A DNA stretch of 64,000 bases from Pseudoduganella sp. (GTDB lineage: Bacteria; Pseudomonadota; Gammaproteobacteria; Burkholderiales; Burkholderiaceae_D). A program made the position numbers and the translations under genes. This document shows, piece after piece, positions 38,660-50,193 of this stretch (its first letter is position 1; each line of letters starts with the position of its first letter). The stretch spans positions 1 to 64,000 of the forward strand of contig JAJTCO010000027.1 in NCBI GenBank assembly GCA_021323265.1, written 5' to 3'. The notes under the pieces are model-generated. The model worked only from the letters and a program-made list of their open reading frames with translations. It ran no database searches and was not told the origin of the DNA.

Positions 38660-39589
38660 ATGAACCAGCTCGAACAGCTCAAGCAATACACCACCGTCGT
38701 TGCCGACACCGGCGATTTCCAGTCGATCAAGGCTTATGCGCCGCAAGACGCCACCACCAACCCATCGCTGATCCTGAAAGCGGTGCAGAAGGACGACTAC
38801 AAGCCGCTGCTGGAAAAAGCCGTGCGCGACAACCCGAACGCCAGCACCGGCGAGATCATCGACAAGCTGCTGATCGCTTTCGGCACCGAAATCCTGAAGT
38901 ACGTTCCAGGCCGCGTCTCGACCGAGATCGACGCCGCCTTGTCCTTCGACGTGGCCGGCAACGTGGCCAAGGGCCGCGAACTGATCGCGCTGTACGAAAA
39001 GGCCGGCATCCCGCGCGAACGCGTGCTGATCAAGATTGCCTCCACCTGGGAAGGCATCCGCGCCTCCGAAATGCTGGAGAAGGAAGGCATCCGCACCAAC
39101 ATGACCCTGCTGTTCTCGCTGTGCCAGGCCATCGCCTGCGCCGAAGCGGGCTCCCAGCTCATTTCCCCGTTCGTGGGCCGCATCTACGACTGGTACAAGA
39201 AATCCACCGGCATCGACTACCAGGGCGCGGAAGACCCGGGCGTGCAGTCGGTCAAGCGCATCTACAACTACTACCGCAAGTTCGGCTACAAGACTGAAGT
39301 GATGGGCGCATCGTTCCGCAACACCAGCCAGATCCTGGAACTGGCCGGCTGCGACCTGCTGACCATCTCGCCGGACCTGCTGCAAAAGCTGGCCGACACC
39401 GAAGGCGCGGTGGAGCGCAAGCTCAACCCGGCCGATGCCGGTACCGCCGTCAAGATCTCGGTGGACGAGAAGACCTTCCGCTTCATGCTCAATGAAGACG
39501 CGATGGCGACCGAGAAGCTGGCCGAAGGCATCCGCGCCTTCGTGGCCGACTCCAACAAGCTGAAACAGATGATTTCGGCCCTGCGCTGA
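38660..39589 (+). CDS. tal: transaldolase
   Basis: [41 protein letters not shown]...KIASTWEGI. Confidence 0.96.
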   Translation: MNQLEQLKQYTTVVADTGDFQSIKAYAPQDATTNPSLILKAVQKDDYKPLLEKAVRDNPNASTGEIIDKLLIAFGTEILKYVPGRVSTEIDAALSFDVAGNVAKGRELIALYEKAGIPRERVLIKIASTWEGIRASEMLEKEGIRTNMTLLFSLCQAIACAEAGSQLISPFVGRIYDWYKKSTGIDYQGAEDPGVQSVKRIYNYYRKFGYKTEVMGASFRNTSQILELAGCDLLTISPDLLQKLADTEGAVERKLNPADAGTAVKISVDEKTFRFMLNEDAMATEKLAEGIRAFVADSNKLKQMISALR

Positions 39590-39610
39590 GCACACCTGCC
39601 GCAACCAGAG

Positions 39611-39635
39611 AAAGGGCGCCACGGCGCCCTTTTTT
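39611..39635 (+). terminator. rho-independent terminator after tal
   Basis: aaagggcgcc-ac-ggcgcccttt followed by T-run. Confidence 0.85.
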
Positions 39636-39709
39636 GCTATACAAAACGTTACAATTGCCAGTGTTATACAATTTTCGGCGCAGTCCCACTCACAAGAAGA
39701 GACGCCCCA

Positions 39710-40903
39710 ATGAAACCTGTATCGCGCATCCTGCCGCTGGCAGCCGCCGCCCTGTCGCTGACCCTTGCCGCCTGCGGCGATAAGAAAGATGCCGGCAAGG
39801 GCGCTCCCCCGCCTCCCACCGTTTCCGTCATCACCGCCACCGCCGGCCAAGTCACCATCACCAACGAGCTGCCGGGTCGCGTGGAAGCGTCGCGCATCGC
39901 CCAGGTGCGTGCGCGCACGCCGGGCATCGTGCTGCAGCGGGTATTCAAAGAGGGCGGCGACGTCAAGGCCGGGGAAGTGCTGTTCCGCATCGATCCCGCG
40001 CAATTCCAGGCCAGTGTCGACAGCGCCGATGCCGCCGTGGCGCGGGCGGAAGCCAACCTGGCCCAGGCCGACCTGAAGGTGCGGCGCTACAAGCCGCTGC
40101 TGGCGGCGCAGGCGGTCAGCCAGCAGGAATACGACGACGCGTTGACGGCCCAGAAGCAGGCCGGCGCGGAGCTGCAGTCGGCGCGCGCGGCACGCAAGAA
40201 CGCCGGTCTCACGCTGGGCTACGCCACGGTGACGGCGCCGATCTCGGGCCGCGTGGGACGCGCCCTGGTCACGGAAGGCGCGCTGGTGGGCCAGAACGAG
40301 GCAACGCCCATGGCCACCGTGCAGCAGCTCGATCCGATCTACGTCACCATCACCCAGTCCTCGGCCGAACTGCTGCGCCTGAAGCAGGCGCTGGCCAAGG
40401 GTACGCTAAAGAGCGCCGGCAAGGACCAGGCGCGCGTGACCTTGCTGACCGAGGATGGCCAGGAATATCCGCGCACCGGCAAGCTGCTGTTCTCCGACGT
40501 GGCGGTGGACGAATCGTCCGGCGCCGTGTCGATGCGGGCCGAATTCCCCAATCCGGAGCGCATCCTGCTGCCGGGCATGTATGTGCGCACGCGCCTGGAG
40601 CAAGGCGTCAACGAGTCGGCCATCACCGTGCCGCAGCAGGCCGTGGTGCGCGGCGCGGAAGGCGCTTCCGTGCTGGTGGTGGGCAGCGACAACAAGGTCA
40701 GTTCGGTGCCGGTCAAGGCCGACGCGGCAACCGGCGGCAAGTGGGTGGTCAGCTCCGGCCTGAAGGGCGGCGAGCGCGTCATCGTGGAAGGCTTCCAGAA
40801 GACCAAGCCAGGCGGCACCGTCAATCCGGTCCCCTGGAAAGGCCCGGCGCAGGGCCCTGCCGCAGGCGGCGCGCCTGCAGCATCCGCCGCAGCAGCCAAA
40901 TAA
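39710..40903 (+). CDS. RND efflux periplasmic adaptor (AcrA/MexA-like lipoprotein)
   Basis: LTLAACGDKK lipobox, ELPGRVEASRIAQVRARTPGIV, HlyD-type core. Confidence 0.92.
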   Translation: MKPVSRILPLAAAALSLTLAACGDKKDAGKGAPPPPTVSVITATAGQVTITNELPGRVEASRIAQVRARTPGIVLQRVFKEGGDVKAGEVLFRIDPAQFQASVDSADAAVARAEANLAQADLKVRRYKPLLAAQAVSQQEYDDALTAQKQAGAELQSARAARKNAGLTLGYATVTAPISGRVGRALVTEGALVGQNEATPMATVQQLDPIYVTITQSSAELLRLKQALAKGTLKSAGKDQARVTLLTEDGQEYPRTGKLLFSDVAVDESSGAVSMRAEFPNPERILLPGMYVRTRLEQGVNESAITVPQQAVVRGAEGASVLVVGSDNKVSSVPVKADAATGGKWVVSSGLKGGERVIVEGFQKTKPGGTVNPVPWKGPAQGPAAGGAPAASAAAAK

Positions 40904-40915
40904 AGGGGCCGGTCC

Positions 40916-43900
40916 ATGGCAAAATTCTTTATCGACCGCCCCGTCTTCGCGTGGGTGATCGCCCTCTTCATCCTGCTGGGTGGAGCGTTGGCCATCACCG
41001 TGCTGCCGGTGGCCCAGTACCCGACCATCGCTCCGCCATCCATCGTCATCAGCGCCGCCTATCCGGGCGCTTCGGCCCAGGTGCTGGACGATGCCGTCAC
41101 CTCGGTGATCGAGCAGGAGATGAACGGCGCCGACGGCCTGCAATACGTGGAGTCGCAAAGCGACTCCAACGGCTCGGTCAGCATCACCGTCACCTTCCAG
41201 CCCGGCACCAATCCCGACCTGGCGGCGGTGGACGTGCAGAACCGCATCAAGCGCGTCGAGTCGCGCCTGCCGCAAGCGGTGATCCAGCAGGGCGTGCAGG
41301 TCAACAAGGCGCGCTCGAACATCCTGATGTTTGTCGGCGCCGCCTCGACCGACGGCAGCATGGACACCACGGCCATCGGCGACTACCTGGCGCGCAACGT
41401 GGTCAACGAGATCAAGCGCCTGCCAGGCGTCGGCCAGGCCGAACTGTTCGGCACCGAGCGTTCCATGCGCGTCTGGGTCGATCCGGACAAGCTGACCGGC
41501 TACAAGCTCAATATGAGCGAGGTCACCGCCGCCATCCGCCAGCAGAACGCCCAGGTGGCGGCCGGCACGGTGGGCGACCTGCCCAACCAGCGCTCGCAGA
41601 CCTGGTTCGCGCCGGTGGTGGTGACGGGCCAGCTGAGCTCCGTCGAGGAATTCGGCAAGATCGTGCTGCGCGCCAACCGCGACGGCTCGCTGGTGCGCCT
41701 GCGCGACGTGGCGCGCCTGGAACTGGGCGGCGCCAGCTACCGCGTCAGCGCGCGCCTGAACGGCGAGCCGTTCGTGGCCATCGCCGTGCAGCAGTCGCTG
41801 ACCGGCAATGCGCTGGCCACGGCCAACCTGGTGCGCGAGAAGATGGACGAGCTGCAAAAGTACTTCCCGCCCGGCCTGAAATACACCGTGCCCTACGATA
41901 CGTCCCTGTTCGTGAAGATCTCCATCGAGGAAGTGGTCAAGACCCTGCTCGAAGCGGTGGCGCTGGTGTTCCTGGTGATGTATGTCTTCCTGCAGAACAT
42001 CCGCTACACCCTGATCCCCACCATCGTGGTGCCGATCGCGCTGATGGGGACCTTCGCGGCGATGCAGATGTTCGGTTTCTCGATCAACGTGCTGACCATG
42101 TTCGGCATGGTGCTGGCCATCGGCATCCTGGTCGACGACGCCATCGTGGTGGTGGAAAACGTCGAGCGCATCATGAGCGAGGAAGGCCTGCCGTGTTCAT
42201 CCCGATGGCCTTCTTCGGCGGCGCCGTAGGCGCCATCTACCGCCAGTTCTCGCTGGCGATGGTGTCGGCCATGGTGTTCTCGGCATTGATGGCGCTCTCG
42301 CTCACGCCGGCGCTGTGCGCCACCATGCTAAAGCCGGTGCAGGCCGGCCACCACCATGCCAAGAGCGGCCTGTTCGGCTGGTTCAACCGCGGTTTCGCCG
42401 CCACCGCCACCCACTACCAGGGCTGGGTGGCCAGGATGCTGACGCGCACCGGGCGCTTCATGCTGATCTTCGCGGCCCTGCTGGGCATCGTGGCCTGGCT
42501 CTACGTGCGCCTGCCCTCCTCCTTCCTGCCCAACGAAGACCAGGGCTACATCATCGCCAACGTGCAGCTGCCGCCCGGCGCGGCGCGTGGCCGCACCGAG
42601 GCTGTGCTGGCCGAGGTGGACAAGTACTTCCGCAGCCAGCCCGGCGTGGCGCGCACCATCGCGGTCGCCGGCTTCAGCTTCTCCGGCAGCGGCCAGAACG
42701 CCGGCCTGGTGTTCGTGCCGTTGAAGGACTGGAAGGAGCGCGGCCCGGACCAGTCGGCCGACGCCATCGCCGGCCGTTCCTTCGGCGGCCTGGCGCACAT
42801 CCAGGATGCGCAGATCTTCGCCCTCAGCCCGCCGCCGATCCGCGAACTGGGCAACGCCACCGGCATCACGGCGCGCCTGCAGGACCGGGGCGGCCTGGGC
42901 CACGAGGCACTGCTGGCGGCGCGCAACCAGCTGCTGGAGATGGCGGGCAAGAGCAAGGTGCTGGTGGGCATGCGGCCGGAAGGCCTGGAGGACGCGCCGC
43001 AGATGCAGGTCGACGTCGACCGCGAGAAGGCCAATGCGCTGGGCGTGGCGTTCTCCGATGTCGCCGCCACGCTCGGCACGTCGCTCGGTTCGTCCTACGT
43101 GAACGACTTTGCCAACAGCGGCCGTCAGCAGCGCGTGATCGTGCAGGCGGACCAGGCACGCCGCATGCAGCCGGACGACATCCTGCGCCTGCAGGTGCGC
43201 AGCAACAGCGGGACCATGGTGCCGTTCGCCTCCTTCGCCACCACGCGCTGGGTGACGGGCCCGATCCAGCTGGTGCGCTACAACGGCTATCCGGCCTACC
43301 GCCTGAGCGCCAACGCGGCGCCGGGCTACTCGACCGGCGAGGCGATGAACGAGCTGACCCGCCTGGCCGAGCAGCTGCCGCCCGGCTTTGGCATCGAGTG
43401 GACCGGCCAGTCGGCCGAGGAGCGCTTGTCCGGGGCGCAGGCGCCGATGCTGTTTGCGCTCTCGCTGCTGGCGGCCTTCCTGGTGCTGGCGGCGCTGTAC
43501 GAGTCGGAAACGATTCCGGTGGCGGTCCTGCTGGTGGTCCCCCTGGGCGTGCTGGGCGCGCTGCTGGGCGCCCACCTGCGCGACCTGCCCAACGACGTGT
43601 ACTTCAAGGTGGGCCTGATCGCGATCATCGGCCTCTCCGCCAAGAACGCCATCCTGATCATCGAGTTCGCCAAGGACCTGCAGGCGCAGGGCAAAGGACT
43701 GATCGAAGCCACGCTGGAAGCGGTGCACCTGCGCTTCCGCCCGATCATCATGACTTCGCTCGCCTTCATCCTGGGCGTGCTGCCGCTGGTGGTCGCCTCG
43801 GGCGCGGGCTCTGCCTCGCAGCGCGCCATCGGCACCGGCGTGATGGGCGGCATGATCACCGCCACCGTGCTGGCCGTATTCCTGGTGCCGGTGTTCTTCG

Positions 43901-43986
43901 TGGTGGTGCGCCGCATCTTCAAGGGCAGCGAACGCCAGCGCCGCCTCGCCGCGCATGAACTGGACCAGCCGGAGCACAAGCCATGA
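40916..43986 (+). pseudogene. RND multidrug efflux permease (AcrB/MexB-like), frameshifted by internal deletion near 42190-42200
   Basis: N-terminal part in one frame (40916..42229, ends EEGLPCSSRWPSSAAP*), rest in another frame from VFIPMAFFGGAVGAIYRQFS to 43986; expected ~25 residues between EEGLP and VFIPMAFFGG are missing. Confidence 0.85.
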
Positions 43987-45422
43987 TCAAGTCCCTATCC
44001 CCATCCCTGGCCGCCTGCCTGCTGGCAGGCGCCGTGGCCGGCTGCTCGCTGGCCCCGGCCTACCAGCGGCCGGCGGCGCCGGTTGCCGCAGCCTTCCCCG
44101 AGCTGCCGCCCGCCGCGGGCGCCAGCGCCGCGCCGGCCACGGCGCAGGGCGCGACCTCCGCCGCCGGCGCCGGCTGGCGCGCCTTCTTCCCGGACCAGCG
44201 CCTGCAGCAGCTGATCGCGACGGCGCTGGAGAACAACCGCGACCTGCGCATTGCCGCCCTGCGCATCGAGGAGGCGCGCGGCGCCTACCGCATCCAGCGC
44301 GCCGACCGCCTGCCCACGCTGAACGCCACGCTGGGCGGAACGCGCGCCCGCACGCCCGCTTTCGCCGCCGTCAACGGCCAGTCGCAGGTGGCCGAACGGT
44401 ATGACGCCGGCCTGGCCATTTCCGCCTTCGAGCTGGACTTCTTCGGCCGCGTGAGAAGCCTGAGCGATGCGGCACTGGCCAGTTACCTGGCCACCGAGGA
44501 AGCGCGGCAGGCCGCGCACATCAGCCTGGTGGCCGAGGTGGCCAAGGCCTACTACACCGAACGCGCACTGGCCGAACAGTACGCGCTGGCCGAGCGCACC
44601 TACGCGGCGCGCCAGCGCACGTTCGACCTGACCCGGCAGCGCGTGGAAGCGGGCGCCTCCTCGCGCCTGGACCTGCGCTCCAACGAGCAGCAGATGGCGA
44701 CCGCGCGCGCCGCCGCCCTGGCCCTGGCCCGCCAGCGCGCGCAGGCCGGCAACGCCCTCACCCTGCTGCTGGGCCAGGCGCCGCCCGCCATGCCCGCCAC
44801 GACGGACGCCCTGGGCGACGCCGCGGCCGACGCCATGTCCACCCTGGCCGCCGGCCTGCCCTCCGAACTGCTGGCCAGGCGCCCCGACATCCGCGCCGCC
44901 GAGCAGCGCCTGAAGGCCGCCAACGCCAACATCGGCGCCGCGCGCGCCGCCTTCTTCCCGCGCGTCACGCTCACCACCGCGCTCGGCAGCGCCAGCCGCG
45001 AATTCAGCGGCCTGTTCGACGGCGGCAACGACACCTGGACCTTTGCCCCGCAACTGGTGCTGCCCATCTTCGACACCGGCCGCAACCGAGCCGGCCTCGA
45101 TGTCAGCCACGCACGCAAGCACATCGCCGTGGCCGACTACGAAAAGACGATCCAGGCCGCCTTCCGCGAAGTGGCCGACGCCCTGGCCGCGCGCGCCTAC
45201 CTGGGCGAGCAGGTCGCCGCCCAGCGCGCCGTGCAGGACGCCCAGGCCGAGCGCCTGCGTCTATTACAATTACGCTTTGAGAACGGCGTTGCCAGCTCGC
45301 TTGACGTGCTCGACGCCCAGCGTGAATTGTTCAGCGCGGAGCAGGCCCTGGTCCAGGCGCGCCTGCTGCGTACGACCAGCGCCATCGACCTGTACCGCGC
45401 GCTTGGAGGAGGTTTGCAGTAG
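43983..45422 (+). CDS. RND outer membrane efflux lipoprotein (NodT/OprM family)
   Basis: AGAVAGCSLAPAYQRPAAPVAAAFPE...LPSELLARRPDIRAAEQRLKAANANIGAARAAFFPRVTLT. Confidence 0.93.
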   Translation: MIKSLSPSLAACLLAGAVAGCSLAPAYQRPAAPVAAAFPELPPAAGASAAPATAQGATSAAGAGWRAFFPDQRLQQLIATALENNRDLRIAALRIEEARGAYRIQRADRLPTLNATLGGTRARTPAFAAVNGQSQVAERYDAGLAISAFELDFFGRVRSLSDAALASYLATEEARQAAHISLVAEVAKAYYTERALAEQYALAERTYAARQRTFDLTRQRVEAGASSRLDLRSNEQQMATARAAALALARQRAQAGNALTLLLGQAPPAMPATTDALGDAAADAMSTLAAGLPSELLARRPDIRAAEQRLKAANANIGAARAAFFPRVTLTTALGSASREFSGLFDGGNDTWTFAPQLVLPIFDTGRNRAGLDVSHARKHIAVADYEKTIQAAFREVADALAARAYLGEQVAAQRAVQDAQAERLRLLQLRFENGVASSLDVLDAQRELFSAEQALVQARLLRTTSAIDLYRALGGGLQ

Positions 45423-46495
45423 TGGATTCACCGATCAGTATCCGGCTTGGCCAGCGCGCCCGCCAGCGCATCGAGCGCGAAGGCGTGCAGGCAGCCGACA
45501 TTGCCATCATTCCCGCCGCGGCGGGCGGCCCCAAGGGGCTGATCCTGAACGGCATCGACCAGTGGCTGTTCGGCGAATGGCTGAAGCAGGCGCCGCGCCC
45601 GCGCCGCCTGATCGGCGCCTCCATCGGCGCTTGGCGCATGGCCGCCTCCGCCTTCCGCGACCCGGTCGCCGCGCACCAGCGGCTGGCCCAGTACTACGTC
45701 CAGCAGACCTACCCGGCCAAGGTCGACGCGGCCTATGTCAGCCGCACCGTCAGCGGCCTGCTGGACAGCGTGCTGGACGGGCGCGGCGCGGAAATGCTGG
45801 CGCACCCCGACATGCTGCTGTCGGTGATCGCCGCGCGCGGCATCGGCCCGCTGGCCGGCACGCGCGGCCGGCGCTGGCGCGAAATGGCCGGCTTCCTGCG
45901 CGCCGCCGCCGGCAATGCCGTCTCGCGCCGCCGCCTGGCCGGCGCCATGGAGCGCGTGGTCTTCCACGACGCGCGCGACGACGCCGCCTGGCTGCGCGGC
46001 GGCTTCGACGCCTTCACCTCGCATTTCGTCGGCCTGAACGAACAGAACCTGCGCGCGGCCCTGCTGGCATCGGGCTCGATCCCCTTGCTGCTGCAGGCCG
46101 TGCGCGACATCCACGGCGCGCCGCCCGGCGACTACTGGGACGGCGGCCTGATCGACTACCACCTGCACCTGCCCTACCAGCGCGACGCCGGCCTGGTGCT
46201 GTACCCGCACTTCACCGACCACATCGTGCCGGGCTGGCTGGACAAGTCGATGCCGTGGCGCCGCGCGCGCGACAACGCGCTCGACAACGTGATCCTGGTG
46301 TCGCCCTCGCCCGCCTTCGTGGCGCGCCTGCCCAACCGCAAACTGCCCGACCGCAACGACTTCGGCCACTACGGGCAGGACCACGGCGCCCGCATGCGCG
46401 ACTGGCGCAACGCCATTGGCGAAAGCCAGCGCATGGCCGACGCACTGGCGCAATGGGTGGACAAGCCGGACCTGCGCGTGGCCCGCCTCTTCTGA
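45422..46495 (+). CDS. patatin-like phospholipase family protein
   Basis: AAGGPKGL glycine-rich loop, GASIGAW nucleophile elbow, DGGLIDYH; GTG start overlapping upstream TAG. Confidence 0.8.
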   Translation: MDSPISIRLGQRARQRIEREGVQAADIAIIPAAAGGPKGLILNGIDQWLFGEWLKQAPRPRRLIGASIGAWRMAASAFRDPVAAHQRLAQYYVQQTYPAKVDAAYVSRTVSGLLDSVLDGRGAEMLAHPDMLLSVIAARGIGPLAGTRGRRWREMAGFLRAAAGNAVSRRRLAGAMERVVFHDARDDAAWLRGGFDAFTSHFVGLNEQNLRAALLASGSIPLLLQAVRDIHGAPPGDYWDGGLIDYHLHLPYQRDAGLVLYPHFTDHIVPGWLDKSMPWRRARDNALDNVILVSPSPAFVARLPNRKLPDRNDFGHYGQDHGARMRDWRNAIGESQRMADALAQWVDKPDLRVARLF

Positions 46496-46583
46496 TCGGC
46501 ACCACCTGTTGCAGCTTTGCAACGACCTGCCAAGACGCTACCGATCAGGCGCATACTAGTGCACCAACCTTCGGGAGGCTTGC

Positions 46584-48359
46584 ATGCAATTCCTGACGCA
46601 ACTGCGCATTGGGTCCCGCCTGGCGGCGGGCTTCGGCATCGTCCTGCTGCTGTCGGCGCTGGGTACCGGCTATGCGCTCTACCACTCCAACGCCACCGCC
46701 GACGCCACGCGCGCCATGATGGACCGGCCGCTGGCCAAGGAACGCATCGTATCCGACTGGTACGTGCTGATCTACTCGGCCATCGCGCGCACGCAGCTGA
46801 TTGCGCGCAGCAGCGACGCCGAGCTGTCGAACAAGTTCGCCACCGTCATCGCCGACAGCACACGGCGCGGCGGCGAGCTGCTGAAGTCGATCGAAGGGTT
46901 GCTTGAATCGGAGGCGGAACGCAAGGTCTACCAGGATGCCATCGCCCTGCGCAACAAGTACCAGGACGCCAAGAACCAGGTGATGAAGGCCAACCAGTCC
47001 GGCGACACGGCCGAGGGCGAACGCCTGTACCGCGAACTGTTCGAGCCTTCGGCCAAGGCCTACCAGGACAAGGTCAAGGAACTGCTGGCGCAGCAACGCG
47101 CCGCCATCGATGCGACGGCGGCCGGCATCGGCGCCGCGCACGAGCGCAGCACGCGCCTGATGATCACGCTCGGCATCCTGATGCTGGCCATCGGCGCCTG
47201 GGCCGCCTGGGTCATTTCGCGCTCGATCACGGTACCGCTCAATTCGGCGCTGGGCATCGCCAACACCGTGGCCGACGGCGACCTCACCACGCAGTTCGAG
47301 GAGCAGACCGCGCGCGACGAGATCGGCGACCTGATGAAAGCCCTGCGCGGCATGAACGACGCCCTGCGGCGCGTGGTGAGCCAGGTGCAAAGCGGCACCA
47401 CCGCCATCGCCAGCGCCTCCAGCGAGATCGCGTCAGGCAACCTGGACTTGTCCGCGCGCACCGAGCAGCAAGCCAGCTCGCTGGAGGAAACCGCCTCCTC
47501 GATGGAGGAGCTGACCTCCACCGTGCGCCAGAACGCCGACAACGCCAACCAGGCCAACCAACTGGCGCAGGCGGCGTCGGACGTGGCCGCGCGCGGCGGC
47601 GAGATCGTCGGCCAGGTGGTGCAGACCATGGATTCGATCGACGCCTCCTCGCGCAAGATCGTGGACATCATCGGCACCATCGACGGCATCGCGTTCCAGA
47701 CTAACATCCTGGCGCTCAACGCCGCCGTGGAAGCGGCGCGCGCCGGCGAGCAGGGACGCGGCTTCGCCGTGGTGGCGTCCGAGGTGCGCAACCTGGCGCA
47801 GCGCTCGGCCGGCGCCGCCAAGGAAATCAAGGAGCTGATCGACAACTCCGTGCAGCAGGTGAACGCCGGCTCCAGCCTGGTGCAGCGCGCCGGCAGCACG
47901 ATGGGCGAAGTGGTGAGCAGCGTGCGGCGCGTGACCGACATCATGGGCGAGATCACATCGGCCAGCCGCGAGCAGAGCGTGGGCATCGATGAAGTCAACC
48001 GCGCCATCGGCCAGATGGACCAGGTGACGCAGCAGAATGCCGCCCTGGTGGAGGAAGCGGCGGCCGCAGCGGCCAGCATGCAGGAACAGGCGGCCCAGCT
48101 GGCCCAGGTGGCGGCATCGTTCCGCCTGGGCACGGACGCCGTGGCGCGCTGGAGCGCGGCGCCGCCGGCCGCCGCCGGCACGCAAGCCGCAGGCGCCGCC
48201 GCTGCCGTGGCGCAGCGCCGCCTGATGCCGCCCGACGCCCGCGCCACACCGCGCGGGCGCGCATCGGCCGGCCCGGCCGAGCGCGCCGGCGCGGAGCGCC
48301 GCAGCAAGACCGAACGCCGCACCCAGGCGGCGAGCAACGATGAGTGGGAAGAGTTCTAG
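46584..48359 (+). CDS. methyl-accepting chemotaxis protein
   Basis: 4HB-type sensor, [42 protein letters not shown]. Confidence 0.95.
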   Translation: MQFLTQLRIGSRLAAGFGIVLLLSALGTGYALYHSNATADATRAMMDRPLAKERIVSDWYVLIYSAIARTQLIARSSDAELSNKFATVIADSTRRGGELLKSIEGLLESEAERKVYQDAIALRNKYQDAKNQVMKANQSGDTAEGERLYRELFEPSAKAYQDKVKELLAQQRAAIDATAAGIGAAHERSTRLMITLGILMLAIGAWAAWVISRSITVPLNSALGIANTVADGDLTTQFEEQTARDEIGDLMKALRGMNDALRRVVSQVQSGTTAIASASSEIASGNLDLSARTEQQASSLEETASSMEELTSTVRQNADNANQANQLAQAASDVAARGGEIVGQVVQTMDSIDASSRKIVDIIGTIDGIAFQTNILALNAAVEAARAGEQGRGFAVVASEVRNLAQRSAGAAKEIKELIDNSVQQVNAGSSLVQRAGSTMGEVVSSVRRVTDIMGEITSASREQSVGIDEVNRAIGQMDQVTQQNAALVEEAAAAAASMQEQAAQLAQVAASFRLGTDAVARWSAAPPAAAGTQAAGAAAAVAQRRLMPPDARATPRGRASAGPAERAGAERRSKTERRTQAASNDEWEEF

Positions 48360-49600
48360 GCGTCGTCCAGGAACATCTGCTGCAGGTCGTTCAGGAAGCG
48401 CTGCCCCAGTTCCGTGGGCTTGATCAGCATGTGGTCGCGGTACAGCAGGCCCTTGGCCTCGGCCGCGTTCAACTGCTGCTCGATGGCGTTGAGCGCCACG
48501 CCGGTGCGCTCGGCAAACAGGTTCGGTTCGAAGCCGCCCTGCAGGCGCAGGGCGTTCAGCATGAACTCGAAGCCCATCTCCTGGCGCGCCAGCTCGCGCT
48601 CCTCCTGCACCGGATTGCCTGCCGCGACCGCGTCCATATAGGACTTGGGCTGCTTGAAGCGCGCCTGGCGCAGCACGCGGTGCGGGAAGGACAGCTTGCT
48701 GTGGGCGCCGGCGCCGATGCCCAGGTAGTCGCCGAACTGCCAGTAATTGAGGTTGTGGCGCGCCTGGTGGCCGGGCCGGGCATAGGCCGACACTTCGTAA
48801 TGGCCATAGCCGTTGGCCGTGGTCAGCTCGGCAATCATGTCCTGCATGTCCGCGCTCAGGTCGTCGTCCGGCAGTTGCGGCGGATACTTGGCGAACAGCG
48901 TGTTCGGCTCCATCGTCAGGTGGTACAGCGACAGGTGCGGCGGCTTGAAGCCGATGGCGGTCTCGATGTCCTGGCGCGCCTGCCCCAGCGTCTGGTTCGG
49001 CAGCGCGTACATCAGGTCCAGGTTGAAGTTGTCGAAGTTCGCCTGCGCGATCTCCACCGCGCGCCTGGCCTCGCCGTCATCATGGATGCGGCCCAGCGCC
49101 TGCAGGTGTTCGCTGTTGAAGCTCTGGATGCCGATCGACAGGCGGTTGATGCCGCTGTCGCGGTAGGAACGGAATTTCTCGGCCTCGAAGGTGCCGGGAT
49201 TGGCCTCCATCGTGATCTCGCAGGCCCCGTCCAGCGGCAGCAGGCTGCGCAGGTCCGACATCAGGCGGTCCATGCCGGCCGCCGACATCAGGCTCGGCGT
49301 ACCGCCGCCAATGAAGACGGTGTAGATCTTGCGGCCCCAGATCAGGGGCAGCGACATTTCCAGGTCGCGCCGCAGCGCGTCCAGGTACTGCTGCTCCGGC
49401 ACCTCACCCTTGGCCTCGTGCGAATTGAAGTCGCAATACGGGCACTTGCGCACGCACCAGGGCCAGTGGATATACAGCGACAGCGGCGGCAAGGCTTGCA
49501 GGTTCAGGGCGCCGGGGCGCAGGTAGGTTGCCGCGACGCCGGCGGCGCTGTCGATGCTGCGGCTGGGGACGGCAGTGCCGACCGGCTTGATGGGAATCAT
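48356..49600 (-). CDS. hemW: radical SAM heme chaperone/coproporphyrinogen III oxidase-like HemW
   Basis: [31 protein letters not shown]. Confidence 0.94.
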   Translation of the reverse strand: MIPIKPVGTAVPSRSIDSAAGVAATYLRPGALNLQALPPLSLYIHWPWCVRKCPYCDFNSHEAKGEVPEQQYLDALRRDLEMSLPLIWGRKIYTVFIGGGTPSLMSAAGMDRLMSDLRSLLPLDGACEITMEANPGTFEAEKFRSYRDSGINRLSIGIQSFNSEHLQALGRIHDDGEARRAVEIAQANFDNFNLDLMYALPNQTLGQARQDIETAIGFKPPHLSLYHLTMEPNTLFAKYPPQLPDDDLSADMQDMIAELTTANGYGHYEVSAYARPGHQARHNLNYWQFGDYLGIGAGAHSKLSFPHRVLRQARFKQPKSYMDAVAAGNPVQEERELARQEMGFEFMLNALRLQGGFEPNLFAERTGVALNAIEQQLNAAEAKGLLYRDHMLIKPTELGQRFLNDLQQMFLDDA

Positions 49601-50184
49601 TGCTTCAGTTTCTCAACCAGGGCGCGCAGGGCCTGGCCGCGGTGGGACAGGCGGTTCTTCTCTTCGGGCGCCAGCTCGGCCACGTGCTTGCCCAGCGCCG
49701 GAATCAGGAAGTGGGGATCGTAGCCAAAGCCGCCCGCGCCGCGCGCCTCGGGCGAAATCACGCCATTCCAGCGCCCGTCGGCGATCACCGGCTGCGGGTC
49801 GTCGGCATGGCGCACGAACACCAGCACGCAGTAATAGTAGGCCGATTTGTCGGCGTGCGGCGCCAGGTCGGCGATCAGCTTCTCGCTGTTGCGCGCGTCC
49901 GATTTCGGCTCGCCCGCGTAGCGCGCCGAGTACACGCCGGGCGCGCCGCCCAGCGCGTTGACGCACACGCCCGAGTCGTCGGCCAGCGCCGGCAAGCCGG
50001 TCAGGCGCGATGCGTGGCGCGCCTTGGCCAATGCATTTTCGACAAAGGTATGGAACGGCTCCTCCGCCTCCGGGACGTCGAATTCGCCCTGCGGATGGGC
50101 CGCGATGCCGATGGTCGAGAGCAGCTCGTTGAATTCCTTGAGCTTGCCCTTGTTGTTTGATGCGAGAACGATCTTTTGAGTCAT
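49597..50184 (-). CDS. rdgB: RdgB/HAM1 family dITP/XTP pyrophosphatase
   Basis: KIVLASNNKGKLKEFNELL...ADDSGVCVNALGGAPGVYSARYAG...GFGYDPHF. Confidence 0.95.
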   Translation of the reverse strand: MTQKIVLASNNKGKLKEFNELLSTIGIAAHPQGEFDVPEAEEPFHTFVENALAKARHASRLTGLPALADDSGVCVNALGGAPGVYSARYAGEPKSDARNSEKLIADLAPHADKSAYYYCVLVFVRHADDPQPVIADGRWNGVISPEARGAGGFGYDPHFLIPALGKHVAELAPEEKNRLSHRGQALRALVEKLKQ

Positions 50185-50193
50185 GGCGCTATT

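Noticed and set aside
40741-42190. N-terminal part of the 1081-aa ORF 40741..43986
   Set aside because: Only the part after ~42190 is pump sequence; the upstream portion is an off-frame reading of the pump and adaptor.
42190-42230. Programmed ribosomal frameshift in the RND pump
   Set aside because: About 25 conserved residues are absent at the junction, so a frameshift alone cannot restore the protein; deletion is the better reading.
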